Positions 42,595-51,530 of a stretch of DNA of 64,000 bases are shown piece by piece. Location of the stretch: positions 62,001-126,000 of IMG/VR virus record IMGVR_UViG_3300035182_002586. The stretch is one strand, 5' to 3'. The translations under genes and the position numbers were made by a program. The DNA comes from a virus. Under the pieces are notes generated by a model that was not told the origin of the DNA, made no database searches, and saw only the letters and a list, made by a program, of their open reading frames with translations. Each line of letters opens with the position of its first letter. Positions within the stretch are counted from its first letter, which is position 1.

Positions 42595-43209
42595 ATGCTC
42601 TCGTCCCTGACGTTCGCGAAGGATTTCCGCTGCTTCAAGGCGTCGGAGAGGATCGACTTCCACGCAGGGGTCAACCTGCTCGTAGGGGACCAGGGGGCCG
42701 GGAAGTCGAGCCTGTTGTCCATCCTCCGTGGGTTCGGTGGCGACGCCATGGCTCTCGGGCCGATGTCGGTGGCGGAAGCTCGGCAGACGGTGAAGGTCGC
42801 GGCCACGGGGGAGCGCTTCAAGTCCTTCGGGTTCGACTTCGAGAAAGAGAACCCCCGCACTCTGCCAGGCATCGCCGAGAAGGGGGCCGGCGGGATGTTC
42901 TTCCAGGTCGGGAGCTTCTTCCGGTCCCACGGGGAGACCGTGAAGTCGATCATCGCCTCCCTCGAACAAGAGGCGGTCAAGGGACCCTACCTCATCCTGT
43001 TCGACGAGCCTGACGCCGGACTGTCCCCGCGCAGCGCGGTGGAGCTGCTTCGAGTCCTACGGGTCGTCACGGAGCACGGGGGGCAGGTCATCGCCTCGGT
43101 CCACAGCCCCATCCTGATGCTCGGGGTTCCCGAGGTGCTTTCCCTGGAGCACCGCCGGTGGATGCCGGGACGGGAATTCCTCGCAACGCACGGCGTCAGC
43201 GGGTTCTAG
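42595..43209 (+). CDS. AAA/ABC-type ATPase (RecF/OLD-like, short)
   Basis: 204 residues. Walker A G-D-Q-G-A-G-K-S-S (31-39), signature-like region, Walker B Y-L-I-L-F-D-E-P-D-A-G-L-S-P (about 131-144), and an H-loop in A-S-V-H-S-P. No coiled coil or nuclease domain, so it is a minimal ATPase. A DNA-management role is inferred; the partner is unknown. Confidence 0.8.
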   Translation: MLSSLTFAKDFRCFKASERIDFHAGVNLLVGDQGAGKSSLLSILRGFGGDAMALGPMSVAEARQTVKVAATGERFKSFGFDFEKENPRTLPGIAEKGAGGMFFQVGSFFRSHGETVKSIIASLEQEAVKGPYLILFDEPDAGLSPRSAVELLRVLRVVTEHGGQVIASVHSPILMLGVPEVLSLEHRRWMPGREFLATHGVSGF

Positions 43210-43264
43210 TCTACGATCCTAACTTCCCGGATGGATCGGGTTGGGGTCGCATTGTACTAGAGAC

Positions 43265-43507
43265 ATGCCGACCACCAAGTTCAATTGCAAGACCCCGGGC
43301 GACGCAACCAAGCTGATCGAGACCGTGAAGAGCCACATGGCTCGTGGCGCGGCGATCTCAAGCTACAGCTTCCCGGGCGGCTTCGAGAACACGAGCGCGC
43401 CGGTCCTCGTCACCGTCACCGGCATGACCGCCGTGGTGTGGGACGTGGCCCGCAAGAGCGGCGCCGAGCTGCTCCCCAACCTCAAGCCGTGGGAGAAGCA
43501 GTCGTGA
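43265..43507 (+). CDS. Small unknown protein
   Basis: 80 residues from ATG 43265. Beta/alpha with a V-L-V-T-V-T-G-M-T-A-V-V-W strand pair. No GGTGTA upstream; a TTGTAC stretch lies 10 nt before the start. Followed by overlapping genes to 44105. Confidence 0.55.
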   Translation: MPTTKFNCKTPGDATKLIETVKSHMARGAAISSYSFPGGFENTSAPVLVTVTGMTAVVWDVARKSGAELLPNLKPWEKQS

Positions 43508-43764
43508 GCCGCTGCGACTGGTGTGACACCCGAACGACGGGCTGCACGGGCCTCTGCCGAACCTGTAAGTCCAAGCGCTTCCACGCAGTGAGGCGCATCA
43601 AGGAGGAGAAGCTCCTCGTCGACACTGCCGGAGGATCCTGGTGGGTGTGGGACGCGAAGGGCACCGTTCTCGTGATCGGCAAGACCTCCAAGTACATGGC
43701 CCTCAAGGCACTCGCCTTGGGTGACGGAGATCAGGATCAGGAAGGGAGCGAGGCACGGACATGA
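43504..43764 (+). CDS. Small zinc-ribbon protein
   Basis: 86 residues from GTG 43504, overlapping the previous stop (GTGA). C-D-W-C ... C-x4-C-x2-C in the first 21 residues suggests zinc binding; then a basic helix and a beta segment. The role is unknown. Confidence 0.6.
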   Translation: MSRCDWCDTRTTGCTGLCRTCKSKRFHAVRRIKEEKLLVDTAGGSWWVWDAKGTVLVIGKTSKYMALKALALGDGDQDQEGSEART

Positions 43765-44105
43765 GCGAGAAGAAGACCAAGGAACCCGGCGAAGACATCC
43801 AGAACCGTGGCGTCAGCACGTGGCGCTACAAGCGGGAACCCGAGGAGCTGCGCTTCGCCAAGGCATGGGATCACCAGTGCACTGTGGGCCGAACCCTCGA
43901 CCACCTGCTCGATCAGCGGGAGGTCCGGACCGGGCACCCGCCGTACGCCAACGACCGCGACGTCACCGTTGCCGCCACTGTCATCCAGTGGCTCGGTTCG
44001 AACGTCGGTCAGAGCTTCCTCGCCGACCTCGGGTACGTCCGGCCCGGCTCCTGCGAGTGGGAAGAGATCCTCCTCCAGCGTGGCTACGTGAAGAAGGATT
44101 GGTAG
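43761..44105 (+). CDS. Small unknown protein
   Basis: 114 residues, ATGA overlap with the previous gene. Charged N-terminus, helical core. Ends 12 nt before the 32-bp inverted repeat, which may terminate this operon. Confidence 0.55.
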   Translation: MSEKKTKEPGEDIQNRGVSTWRYKREPEELRFAKAWDHQCTVGRTLDHLLDQREVRTGHPPYANDRDVTVAATVIQWLGSNVGQSFLADLGYVRPGSCEWEEILLQRGYVKKDW

Positions 44106-44117
44106 GTCCTCCACCCC

Positions 44118-44183
44118 ATAGCTCAGCGGTCCGAATCATGGTCAAGATTCAAATCTTGACCATGATTCGGACCGCTGAGCTAT
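44118..44183. repeat. Perfect 32-bp inverted repeat with 2-nt loop
   Basis: Arms 44118-44149 and 44152-44183 are exact reverse complements, separated by CA. The outer ends read ATAGCTCAGCGGT, which resembles a tRNA D-arm. There is no T-run. It could be a strong terminator, a processing signal or a product of template switching. Confidence 0.9.
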
Positions 44184-44200
44184 TGCCATCGGCTCGTTGT

Positions 44201-44206
44201 GGTGTA
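44201..44206 (+). promoter_or_regulatory. GGTGTA element with long leader before the first vWA gene
   Basis: 182 nt before ATG 44389. The 284-nt intergenic stretch also holds three GGGTTTGG copies (44246, 44281, 44319), spaced 35 and 38 nt; I see no gene in it. Confidence 0.45.
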
Positions 44207-44388
44207 TAGGAAGGGGGACACTACACGTGGACCGCGCTCCCTCGGGGGTTTGGGTCCTCGTGACGGCTGGCCGCACCTTCGGGTTTGGGTTGGCCGCGGA
44301 CGATCGCTAAGGCGCCGTGGGTTTGGAAGCCAGTCCGGGCTTCGCACCAGCGGTAGGACCGACCCGAAACGTTTCACGGAGGACCCCC

Positions 44389-46107
44389 ATGAAGGTCGAA
44401 GCACGTCTCACGTATGGACAGATCCGTCACGACCAGCCCAAGGACGCCCACCTCGTCCTCTCCCTGACCGCGCCCCCGCTCGCCGAAGAGACCAAGCGCC
44501 CGCCGATCTGCGTGGTCGCAGCCATCGACGTGTCGCCCTCGATGGAGGGCCCGAAGCTCGCCTACGCGAAGCAGTCGGCCATCAAGATGGTCGACCACCT
44601 CCAGCCCGGGGACTACTTCGGGCTCGTGGACTTCGCGCAGAGCGCGAGGCTCGTGATCAAGCCGCAGAAGGTGACGACCGCGTACAAGGACGAAGCGAAG
44701 CGGCAGATCGGCGGGCTCAAGGTCCGGGGCGCCACGAACATCGCGGACGCTCTTCTCGTCTCCCTCGACGCGGCGAACCGAATGGACCTCGGGGCCGAGG
44801 TCATCACCCGCTGCATCCTCTTCACCGACGGGGACGCCAACACCGGGGTCGCCATCACGCCGAAGGCCATCATCGAGCTGCTCTCGAAGAACCTCGGGAT
44901 CGCGACCGTCAGCGCCTTCGGGTACGGCGAAGACGTGAAACAGGAGCTTCTCGCGGACATCGCGAAGGTGGGCAAGGCGAACTACGCCTTCGTCAAGAAC
45001 CCGGACGACGCCCTCAGCGCCTTCGGTAAGGAACTCGGCGGACTGGTCTCCACGTGGGCGACGGGCATCACGGTCGAACTCGCGCCCTCGGCGGACGAGC
45101 ACAGCTTCCGGGCCATCGTCTCCGACGTGGAGGCCGAGGAGGACGTGGCCGGGCACATGACGATCAAGATCCCGGACCTCCTGGCGGAGGAGACGCGGCA
45201 CATCGTCCTCGGGGTGAACCTCGCCCCGCAGAAGGCCGTGGGCCCGCGTGCCGTCAACGTCTTCGAGGCGAAGATCGCCTACGACGTGATCGGAACGGAC
45301 GGGCGCAAGGAGCGCAAGACCATCGAAGCCAAGGCGAAGGTCCAGTTCGTCAAGGCGGGGGACGAGCAGAAGACCCCCACGAAGACGGTCGACGAGATCG
45401 TCGCGCAGGCGCAGATCGTCCGTGCACAGATCGAGGCCGAGCAGGCGGCACAGCAGGGCGACTTCAAGACGGCCGGGGCGGTCTTCCAGAAGACGTCCAA
45501 GAGCCTCCAGGACCGCGGGCACGCGGACCTCGGGAGCGTCGTCAGTCACCTCCACGGGATGTACGCCGACTCGAACTCGTACCGCACCACGTCCGGCAAC
45601 CGCGTCGGCATGCGCACCGCGATGACTCGCGCCGTGGGGGCGTCCGGGCTCGACAGGGACGACGAGGCCCTGCTCAGCTCGGCGCGCTACAACATGTCGA
45701 ACTCGTCGCAGACCTCGATGGTCTCCAGCTTCACCGGGGACACGCCCCCGCCTCCGGCAATCCACGGCGGGACCGCCCTGGCTCCCGTGGCGACCCTCAT
45801 CGCCGCTCCCTCGTGGGTCGGGGGTGTGGCTCCTGCGCAGCCCTCCGCCGGGTGGGTCCAGCCTGCGGGCGGGGTCAGCATCCAGGACCTCCAGAACGCG
45901 ATGGGCGTCGTTCCGTTCAACGGGATGCCGCCGCACCGTCCCGGGTACACGGTCCCCCGCTCCGCCGACGCGCAGCAGCTCCAGGAAGCCGCAGCCGAGG
46001 CGCTGCGGAGGATCGACGCCGACAAGAAAGCCAAGGAAGAGAAGCCGGCCCCGTCGTCGAAGGGTCGCAAGCCCCTCAAGCAGACGAAGAGCCCGACTCG
46101 CTGGTAA
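44389..46107 (+). CDS. von Willebrand A domain protein
   Basis: 572 residues from ATG 44389 (GGAGGA six bases upstream). MIDAS metal site: D47-V-S-P-S51, Thr in R-G-A-T-N, and Asp in F-T-D-G-D. A beta domain (about 225-320), a helical part and a Pro/Ala-rich disordered end with basic tail follow. vWA domains bind protein partners through a metal ion. A second vWA gene lies at 50661. Ends in TAA, rare here. Confidence 0.85.
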   Translation: MKVEARLTYGQIRHDQPKDAHLVLSLTAPPLAEETKRPPICVVAAIDVSPSMEGPKLAYAKQSAIKMVDHLQPGDYFGLVDFAQSARLVIKPQKVTTAYKDEAKRQIGGLKVRGATNIADALLVSLDAANRMDLGAEVITRCILFTDGDANTGVAITPKAIIELLSKNLGIATVSAFGYGEDVKQELLADIAKVGKANYAFVKNPDDALSAFGKELGGLVSTWATGITVELAPSADEHSFRAIVSDVEAEEDVAGHMTIKIPDLLAEETRHIVLGVNLAPQKAVGPRAVNVFEAKIAYDVIGTDGRKERKTIEAKAKVQFVKAGDEQKTPTKTVDEIVAQAQIVRAQIEAEQAAQQGDFKTAGAVFQKTSKSLQDRGHADLGSVVSHLHGMYADSNSYRTTSGNRVGMRTAMTRAVGASGLDRDDEALLSSARYNMSNSSQTSMVSSFTGDTPPPPAIHGGTALAPVATLIAAPSWVGGVAPAQPSAGWVQPAGGVSIQDLQNAMGVVPFNGMPPHRPGYTVPRSADAQQLQEAAAEALRRIDADKKAKEEKPAPSSKGRKPLKQTKSPTRW

Positions 46108-46124
46108 CACCTGCACCCACCTCT

Positions 46125-46155
46125 GGCCCGTGCTCTCCGGTGTAGAGCACGGGCC
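46125..46155 (+). promoter_or_regulatory. GGTGTA element in the loop of a 12-bp inverted repeat
   Basis: GGCCCGTGCTCT and AGAGCACGGGCC pair perfectly around CCGGTGT; the hexamer is at 46139-46144. The right arm ends directly before ATG 46156. It looks like an operator enclosing the promoter. Confidence 0.6.
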
Positions 46156-46770
46156 ATGGGATACCCTCTCGAAGACGTAGGCGAACGACGCATCCGGGGC
46201 TTGCAGGTCGAGCACGAGATCGCGCTGCGGTTCCGCATGAAGGACTTCGGCGTGATCCTCCCGCCGACGCATCTCCGAGCCAAGACGGAGAGCCGCGAGC
46301 CCTTCGAGTTCGAGATCGACCTGGAGGTCTACCTCGATGGTGTGAACGGGCTCACGGACCCGTCAAAGCGTCGTGTCATCGAGGTGAAGGGGAAGTCAGG
46401 CGCGAAGGACGTGTTCACGACCGTGGACACGTGGCCCCACGAGAATGTGGCGCTCTACAACGTCAACAAGAAGACGCCCCCCTACGCGGTCGTCCTGTAC
46501 AGCACCCACACGAAGCACGCGCTCGTCGTCGTCGCGGGGGATTCCCCCTGGTCGAAGCACTCGATCCACGACAAGAAGCGCAACGCCACCTACGACGTGT
46601 GGACGGCGGAGAACTCCGCCCTGATGACGTTCGACTACTTCCTGGATCGGCTGCGGCGCGAGCTGGCGGATCAGATCCCGCCGCAGAGGATCATCGAGGC
46701 CCCGCCCGTCAGCCGCTACGTGCCGCAGGAACTCTCGCCGGAAGACGAAGAGGCGCTGCTGACGATCTGA
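46156..46770 (+). CDS. PD-(D/E)xK-type nuclease-like protein
   Basis: 204 residues. D55 in F-E-I-D-L-E-V and E76-V-K78 in R-R-V-I-E-V-K-G-K fit the PD-(D/E)xK core; the beta strands continue as A-V-V-L-Y-S. Similar phage proteins process DNA or act as resolvases, but no subfamily is clear. Confidence 0.6.
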   Translation: MGYPLEDVGERRIRGLQVEHEIALRFRMKDFGVILPPTHLRAKTESREPFEFEIDLEVYLDGVNGLTDPSKRRVIEVKGKSGAKDVFTTVDTWPHENVALYNVNKKTPPYAVVLYSTHTKHALVVVAGDSPWSKHSIHDKKRNATYDVWTAENSALMTFDYFLDRLRRELADQIPPQRIIEAPPVSRYVPQELSPEDEEALLTI

Positions 46771-46788
46771 TCGGAGAGGGCTTCCACC

Positions 46789-47385
46789 ATGACCGAGATC
46801 TACATCAGCACGGACATCGAGAGCGACGGTCCCATCCCGGGCCCCTACTCCATGCTCTCATTCGGCTCAGCCGCCTTCCTGGAAGACGGCACCCGGGTCG
46901 GCACCTTCACGCGCAACCTGGAGTTACTTCCAGGTGCATCCCAACACCCAGACACGATGGCGTGGTGGTCAGAGCCCAAGCAGCACCAGGCGTGGGAAAA
47001 CGCACGTCGAACCCCGGTCGATCCAAAGGTCGCCATGGAGGACTATGTGCGGTGGATCGAGGGGCTCCCCGGCATCGAGAAGTCCAAGAACGGAAGTGTG
47101 AAGAACGTGGTTTTCGTAGGCTATCCGGCAGGGTTCGACTTCATGTTTGTCTACTACTACCTCGTATACTTTACGGGAGGTAGCCCATTCTCATTCTCAG
47201 CGCTCGACATGAAGTCGTTTGCCATGGCTGTCCTGGGGACTACGTACCGAGGCACATCCAAGAAGACGATGCCGAAGAAGTGGTTCCCCCCGAACCGACC
47301 CCACACTCATGTAGCTTTGGACGACGCTATTGAGCAGGGGGAACTGTTCATCAACATCCTCAAAGAGGCTTCACAAAGAAGGTAG
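46789..47385 (+). CDS. DEDDh 3'-5' exonuclease
   Basis: 198 residues. S-T-D-I-E (D9, E11), Asp in G-Y-P-A-G-F-D-F, and H-V-A-L-D-D near the end give the DEDDh set of DnaQ-like exonucleases. It may proofread or trim RNA; stand-alone phage versions exist. The codon use becomes less GC-rich from here through the GIY-YIG gene. Confidence 0.8.
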   Translation: MTEIYISTDIESDGPIPGPYSMLSFGSAAFLEDGTRVGTFTRNLELLPGASQHPDTMAWWSEPKQHQAWENARRTPVDPKVAMEDYVRWIEGLPGIEKSKNGSVKNVVFVGYPAGFDFMFVYYYLVYFTGGSPFSFSALDMKSFAMAVLGTTYRGTSKKTMPKKWFPPNRPHTHVALDDAIEQGELFINILKEASQRR

Positions 47386-47387
47386 GG

Positions 47388-47966
47388 ATGTCCCGGCATA
47401 CACGTCAGCCCACCTACTTTGAGGGGTTCGAACATGGGCTTGCTCAGTGTGGTGGTGTGTATGTGATCGAAAACACCGTCTCAGGTGCGATCTACATCGG
47501 GAGTACACACAACTTACGTAAACGGTGGCAGCTCCACAGATGTCGCTTGCGGGCCGGGAATCACCACTCCCCGCATCTTCAACGGGCATGGGACAAGTAC
47601 GGTGCGGAAGCCTTTCGCTTCATAACCCTAATTGCCTCAAACGATGAGGGGACACGTCTTCGCTTGGAGCAACACTTCATCACTACACTCACCCCCGCAT
47701 ATAATGTGTCACCTACGGCCGTCTCGACCCTTGGTGTCAAACGTAGTGTAGAAACTCGGGCAAGGATTCAAGCGGCTGTAACGCAACCTGGTCGTCTAGC
47801 GAAGTTCATACAGATGGCTGAATGTCCAAAATCGGCTGAACATAGAGCACGTAGTGCGGCGGCGCATGTAGGCATGAGACCTAGCGAAGAGACGAGAGAA
47901 AAGTTGCGAGCTGCAAGTGCTAAGCGGTGGGCAGAACACCGTCGTAAGAAGCAGCTTGAGGGATGA
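47388..47966 (+). CDS. GIY-YIG homing endonuclease with NUMOD3 repeats
   Basis: 192 residues, intact. G-V-Y-V-I and Y-I-G-S mark the GIY-YIG core. Three S-x-E-T/H-R-x-R/K motifs (near 121, 150 and 167) are NUMOD3 DNA-binding repeats. It is clearly more AT-rich than its neighbours, as expected for a recent mobile insertion. It sits between two ordinary genes rather than inside one. Confidence 0.88.
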   Translation: MSRHTRQPTYFEGFEHGLAQCGGVYVIENTVSGAIYIGSTHNLRKRWQLHRCRLRAGNHHSPHLQRAWDKYGAEAFRFITLIASNDEGTRLRLEQHFITTLTPAYNVSPTAVSTLGVKRSVETRARIQAAVTQPGRLAKFIQMAECPKSAEHRARSAAAHVGMRPSEETREKLRAASAKRWAEHRRKKQLEG

Positions 47967-48133
47967 AGCCTGTACGCTTGCCGAACCCGATGCCCTGCAA
48001 GTACTGCAAGAGCGTCATGAGGCACGTGTTGCGAGACGTCTCCCCCACACAGGTGGAGCTTTACTGCCCCCTCTGTGGGGTGCAGATCGGAAAGAAGGCC
48101 CGGACCAACCCTCCGGTCCCCACACGGACTTAG
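47963..48133 (+). CDS. Small zinc-ribbon protein
   Basis: 56 residues from ATG 47963, overlapping the endonuclease stop. C-K-Y-C and C-P-L-C are spaced for a four-Cys zinc ribbon. Base composition is back to the genome norm. Confidence 0.6.
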   Translation: MKPVRLPNPMPCKYCKSVMRHVLRDVSPTQVELYCPLCGVQIGKKARTNPPVPTRT

Positions 48134-48142
48134 GAGACCGTC

Positions 48143-48820
48143 ATGCTGGTACAGGCCACGACCCCCAGGCCCCTCTTCAACCTCGCCGAGTACCCGGAGT
48201 ACGTGCGCATCCACGCGCTTCGGAAGGCAGGGGTGTCAAAGGGCTCCGTCTTCTTCTCGGTGGCGACGGACGTGGAGCACGGCAACAAGATGACGGTCCC
48301 GCTCGATCCCCTCGTCGTCTACGACGTGGACGGGGAGACCGGGTTCTCGTTGATGGAGTACGTCATCCCGTTCGACAAGATCTACGCGACGGTGGGCAGG
48401 GATATCACCATGGCTCTGCTCGGGGCCGGTGGTTACCACGTCACCGTGCACTCGGCTTTCCGGGCCGACTCACGGATGTACAGCGAGCGGGTCCTCTCGT
48501 TCCAACTTCTCCTCCCCGTCACGGGAGGGGGGATCATTCGCCTCGGGGGTGATTCGGTCGACATCACGAACCCGACGCTCAACCCTCGGGCCCCAACGCC
48601 AAGCGCCTCTCGGAACCTGGAACTGGCGGACGCGCTGAACCGCACTCACGGGGTGCCGAAGAACGCCTCGGACATCGAGAAGCGGCGGGCAGCCCGTCTG
48701 GCGGCCGCCAAGGCGTCAGAGGACCGCGTGCGGGCCGAGGAAGGGCAAGATCGAGCGCTTCCTCAGACCACGGGCGAGATCCCGGCGCTCCCGGAGTCCA
48801 CGGAGAGGGAGCCCGAGTGA
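48143..48820 (+). CDS. Unknown two-part protein
   Basis: 225 residues from ATG 48143 (GGAGA upstream). Beta-rich domain to residue 150, then a charged helical tail with Pro/Glu-rich end. No known motif. Confidence 0.6.
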   Translation: MLVQATTPRPLFNLAEYPEYVRIHALRKAGVSKGSVFFSVATDVEHGNKMTVPLDPLVVYDVDGETGFSLMEYVIPFDKIYATVGRDITMALLGAGGYHVTVHSAFRADSRMYSERVLSFQLLLPVTGGGIIRLGGDSVDITNPTLNPRAPTPSASRNLELADALNRTHGVPKNASDIEKRRAARLAAAKASEDRVRAEEGQDRALPQTTGEIPALPESTEREPE

Positions 48821-49095
48821 CAAGGGAAGAGCTAGACGCTCTCCTCGACCCCCTCTTCCAGGAGATCGGCGAGATCAACACGCGGAACGGCTTCCGTGTT
48901 ACGGGCCGTTCCCCTGAGGACATGGCTCGGTTCGATGAGGTCTTCGCGGAGATTGACCGTCTTCAAGACGAGTTCGACGTGGAGCACCCGGTGCCCCCGT
49001 GCCCGGGGTGCGGGACCGCTCGTTCGGCTATCCTCGGAGCGGAGACCTGCTTGAACATCGGGCAGTGCCGGCTCGCCCCCTTCCCCGGGGGTTGA
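48817..49095 (+). CDS. Small protein with C-P-G-C-G ribbon
   Basis: 92 residues from GTG 48817, overlapping the previous stop. Helical N-terminus, then C-P-G-C and two more cysteines. Its TGA and the convergent gene's stop form TGATCA. Confidence 0.55.
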   Translation: MTREELDALLDPLFQEIGEINTRNGFRVTGRSPEDMARFDEVFAEIDRLQDEFDVEHPVPPCPGCGTARSAILGAETCLNIGQCRLAPFPGG

Positions 49096-50529
49096 TCACT
49101 CCGGGAGCTTGAACGCCGAGCCCAAACCCACGTCTTCGAGCTTCACCCCGAGGTCGATCCCACGCTCGTCGAGCATGGCGAGGATGCGGTGGGCCAGCTC
49201 CGGGTGCTGGACCATGACTTCTTTGAGCATCCGTTTCTTCGCGGCCTTGCCCGGCTGGCTCGTGATCTCCAGCACGAGACCCTTCGGGGTGCGGTAGTCG
49301 GTGGGCTTCGGGGCGAGCCTCTGCATGCGGTCCAGCATCGGCATCAGCTCGCTCGCGACGACGCGCATGTCCTCGTCGCGGATGGCGCGGATCATCTGCC
49401 AGATCCCCGCCGTGTACTTGAAGTCGAGGAAGCGCGGGTACCAGGTGCGCACCCCCGGCGGGAAGTGCTCCATCATGGCGCCGTGGCTGTGCTCCAGGTT
49501 GTTGGCCCGGTCCACCGCGTGGATGGCCGCTTTGCCGCTGGCCGACTGGAGGTTGTGGTAGGAGCTGATGGCTTCCATCCAGCCATCTCGGTCCGAGTCA
49601 CTGCCATAGCGGCTCTCCAGCTCGCGGATGGCATCGGGGATCGAGTGGATGTCGCGCTGGAAGTTGACCGTCACCTCAGTGCCGTGCACCTGGAACTTGA
49701 ACGAGTAGGGGACCTTCTCGGCTTTCCCATACTCGTTGAACGCCTTGGTGAAGCGGTCGATGTTACCAGGGAGCCACTCCTTGAAGAACCAGTCCTTGGG
49801 CTCCTCCGCGGGCCTCATCGGCTTCGCTGCGGGCGGTGTGTGTACGAGCTGAGCTGCCTGCGGGAGCTGTTGGAGAACGCGTGTGTCGAGGATCTTCGTG
49901 AACCAGACGGTCCCGTCGAACTCGAACCCCAGGTCGCGCAGCTTGGTGCGGTTCGTGTAGGTCAGGTTCGACTTGGGGATCTCATAGACGTGGCGGGACG
50001 AGTTGAAGGTGATGGGCATCTGCTCCATCTCCGACATCGCCGTCTTCGTGTGGTTCTTGACCCAATCCTGCCAGACGACGCGGACGACCTTCTGGCCGAG
50101 GGCGTCGATGCGGTCGAGCTTGAGGAACTTGGTGGCTTCGGCCGGCACGAACTCGGACGGTGGCTTCGGCTTGCTCGTCAGCATGGACGGAATGGCCTCC
50201 ACCCAGTCCCCGAGGGCCTCTTGCAGGGCCTTCATGGCCTTCGACTGCTGCGTGAGGTTCGCGCGGTTCAGGAAGACGTAGCCGAGCCACTCGGCGAACC
50301 GGCGCGCATACTCCGTCGCCAACGAGGAGGCGAACATCTTGACTCGGCTGTCGTTCGTGTCCGACGCGAGGTAGTCGAACACGTAGGTCGCGTGGCAGAT
50401 GTCGTAGGATGAGAACGTCCCCATGCTCGACGCGAGGGCGGGAAGCATGGGGGCCACGTCCTCGGTCGGATCGATGCCCCCGGCCTGACGGAGCTTCCAA
50501 AGGGCGGAGGAGGGGGAGATCGGCGCCAT
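49096..50529 (-). CDS. Large unknown protein of phage type
   Basis: 477 residues from ATG 50529 (AGGGA seven bases upstream); an in-frame ATG 50580 has no good site. Two domains: 1-215 helical with a R-D-L-G-F-E-F-D-G-T-V-W-F hairpin after it, and 255-420 with A-V-D-R-A-N-N-L-E-H-S-H-G. No transmembrane segment. No function recognised. Confidence 0.6.
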   Translation of the reverse strand: MAPISPSSALWKLRQAGGIDPTEDVAPMLPALASSMGTFSSYDICHATYVFDYLASDTNDSRVKMFASSLATEYARRFAEWLGYVFLNRANLTQQSKAMKALQEALGDWVEAIPSMLTSKPKPPSEFVPAEATKFLKLDRIDALGQKVVRVVWQDWVKNHTKTAMSEMEQMPITFNSSRHVYEIPKSNLTYTNRTKLRDLGFEFDGTVWFTKILDTRVLQQLPQAAQLVHTPPAAKPMRPAEEPKDWFFKEWLPGNIDRFTKAFNEYGKAEKVPYSFKFQVHGTEVTVNFQRDIHSIPDAIRELESRYGSDSDRDGWMEAISSYHNLQSASGKAAIHAVDRANNLEHSHGAMMEHFPPGVRTWYPRFLDFKYTAGIWQMIRAIRDEDMRVVASELMPMLDRMQRLAPKPTDYRTPKGLVLEITSQPGKAAKKRMLKEVMVQHPELAHRILAMLDERGIDLGVKLEDVGLGSAFKLPE

Positions 50530-50626
50530 CTTGCTGTCCCTGTCGTACAACAAGAAGCGCAGAGGGGGTGGACCGGACATACCCTGTCCGACCCCCGCGT
50601 TTCAGGTCGTTCGGGAGCCTACCGCC

Positions 50627-50632
50627 GGTGTA
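50627..50632 (+). promoter_or_regulatory. GGTGTA element of the second vWA gene
   Basis: 28 nt before ATG 50661, with AAGGAGG in the leader. Confidence 0.55.
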
Positions 50633-50660
50633 AGGGACGGGCCAAGGAGGCAAACACCGA

Positions 50661-51530
50661 ATGTCGAACGCAACCAGCTACAAGGTGGCCGAGTCACTGT
50701 ACCTCGTCCGCCAGGAAGTCGCGAAGGGGAACCAGGTCGCGAAGCCGGTCGAGATCCCGACCAACCACATCCTGGAGATCGACTGCTCAGGGAGCATGTC
50801 ATGGGATCTCCCCAAGATCCGCGAGCAGGTCAAGAAGAAGCTGGTGAAGCTGCTCAAGGAGGGGGACACCCTCTCCATCGTCTGGTTCAGCGGGCGTGGA
50901 CAGTGCGGGGTTCTCCTGGAAGGTGAGCCGGTCGCGACGCTGGCGGACCTCAACAACGTGAACGCTGCGGTCGATCGCTGGCTCAAGCCGGTCGGCATGA
51001 CGGGCTTCAAGGAGCCGCTGGAGCTGCTCCCGGGCCTGATCGAGCGTCTCGCGAAGAAGTACCCCAAGAACGTCAACTCGCTGATGTTCCTCTCGGACGG
51101 CTGCGACAACCAGTGGTCGCGCCCCGACGTGCTCAAGGCGATGGAGAAGGCGGCCGGCGGGCTCTCAGCCACCACGGTCGTCGAGTACGGCTACTACGCG
51201 GATCGTCCACTGCTCACGGCGATGGCCGAGCGCGCGGGTGGGAGCCTCATCCACGCGGCGGGGTTCGACAAGTTCGAGCCCATCCTCGAAGCCTCGCTCA
51301 AGAAACAGGTCGTCGGCGGCAAGCGCGTCGAGATCGACGTGAAGGGTGACGTCATCGGCGGCTTCGTCTGGATGGAGGACAACGGCGACCTCGTGACCTA
51401 CGGGATCGCGGACGGCAAGGCGCACGTCGCCGAGCAGACGCAGGCGGTGTGGTACCTCTCGCCGACTCCTATGGGGAAGGTGGAGGGGAACCTGAGCCAG
51501 TTGGCGGAACAGGCGTCGAAGGCGGCTTGA
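50661..51530 (+). CDS. von Willebrand A domain protein
   Basis: 289 residues. MIDAS D41-C-S43-G-S45, Thr in G-M-T-G-F, Asp in F-L-S-D-G-C-D. After the vWA fold, a beta domain of about 80 residues. It is shorter than the vWA protein at 44389 and shares no tail with it. Partner unknown; in other systems vWA proteins pair with AAA ATPases, and a small ATPase lies at 42595. Confidence 0.83.
   Translation: MSNATSYKVAESLYLVRQEVAKGNQVAKPVEIPTNHILEIDCSGSMSWDLPKIREQVKKKLVKLLKEGDTLSIVWFSGRGQCGVLLEGEPVATLADLNNVNAAVDRWLKPVGMTGFKEPLELLPGLIERLAKKYPKNVNSLMFLSDGCDNQWSRPDVLKAMEKAAGGLSATTVVEYGYYADRPLLTAMAERAGGSLIHAAGFDKFEPILEASLKKQVVGGKRVEIDVKGDVIGGFVWMEDNGDLVTYGIADGKAHVAEQTQAVWYLSPTPMGKVEGNLSQLAEQASKAA

Noticed and set aside
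44118-44183. A functional tRNA gene
   Set aside because: The D-arm-like ends are mirrored copies of each other in a single hairpin; no separate anticodon and acceptor stems exist.
44199-45029. Plus frame starting at the GGTGTA element before the vWA gene
   Set aside because: It is out of frame with the clear vWA domain and reads as Arg/Gly-rich noise.
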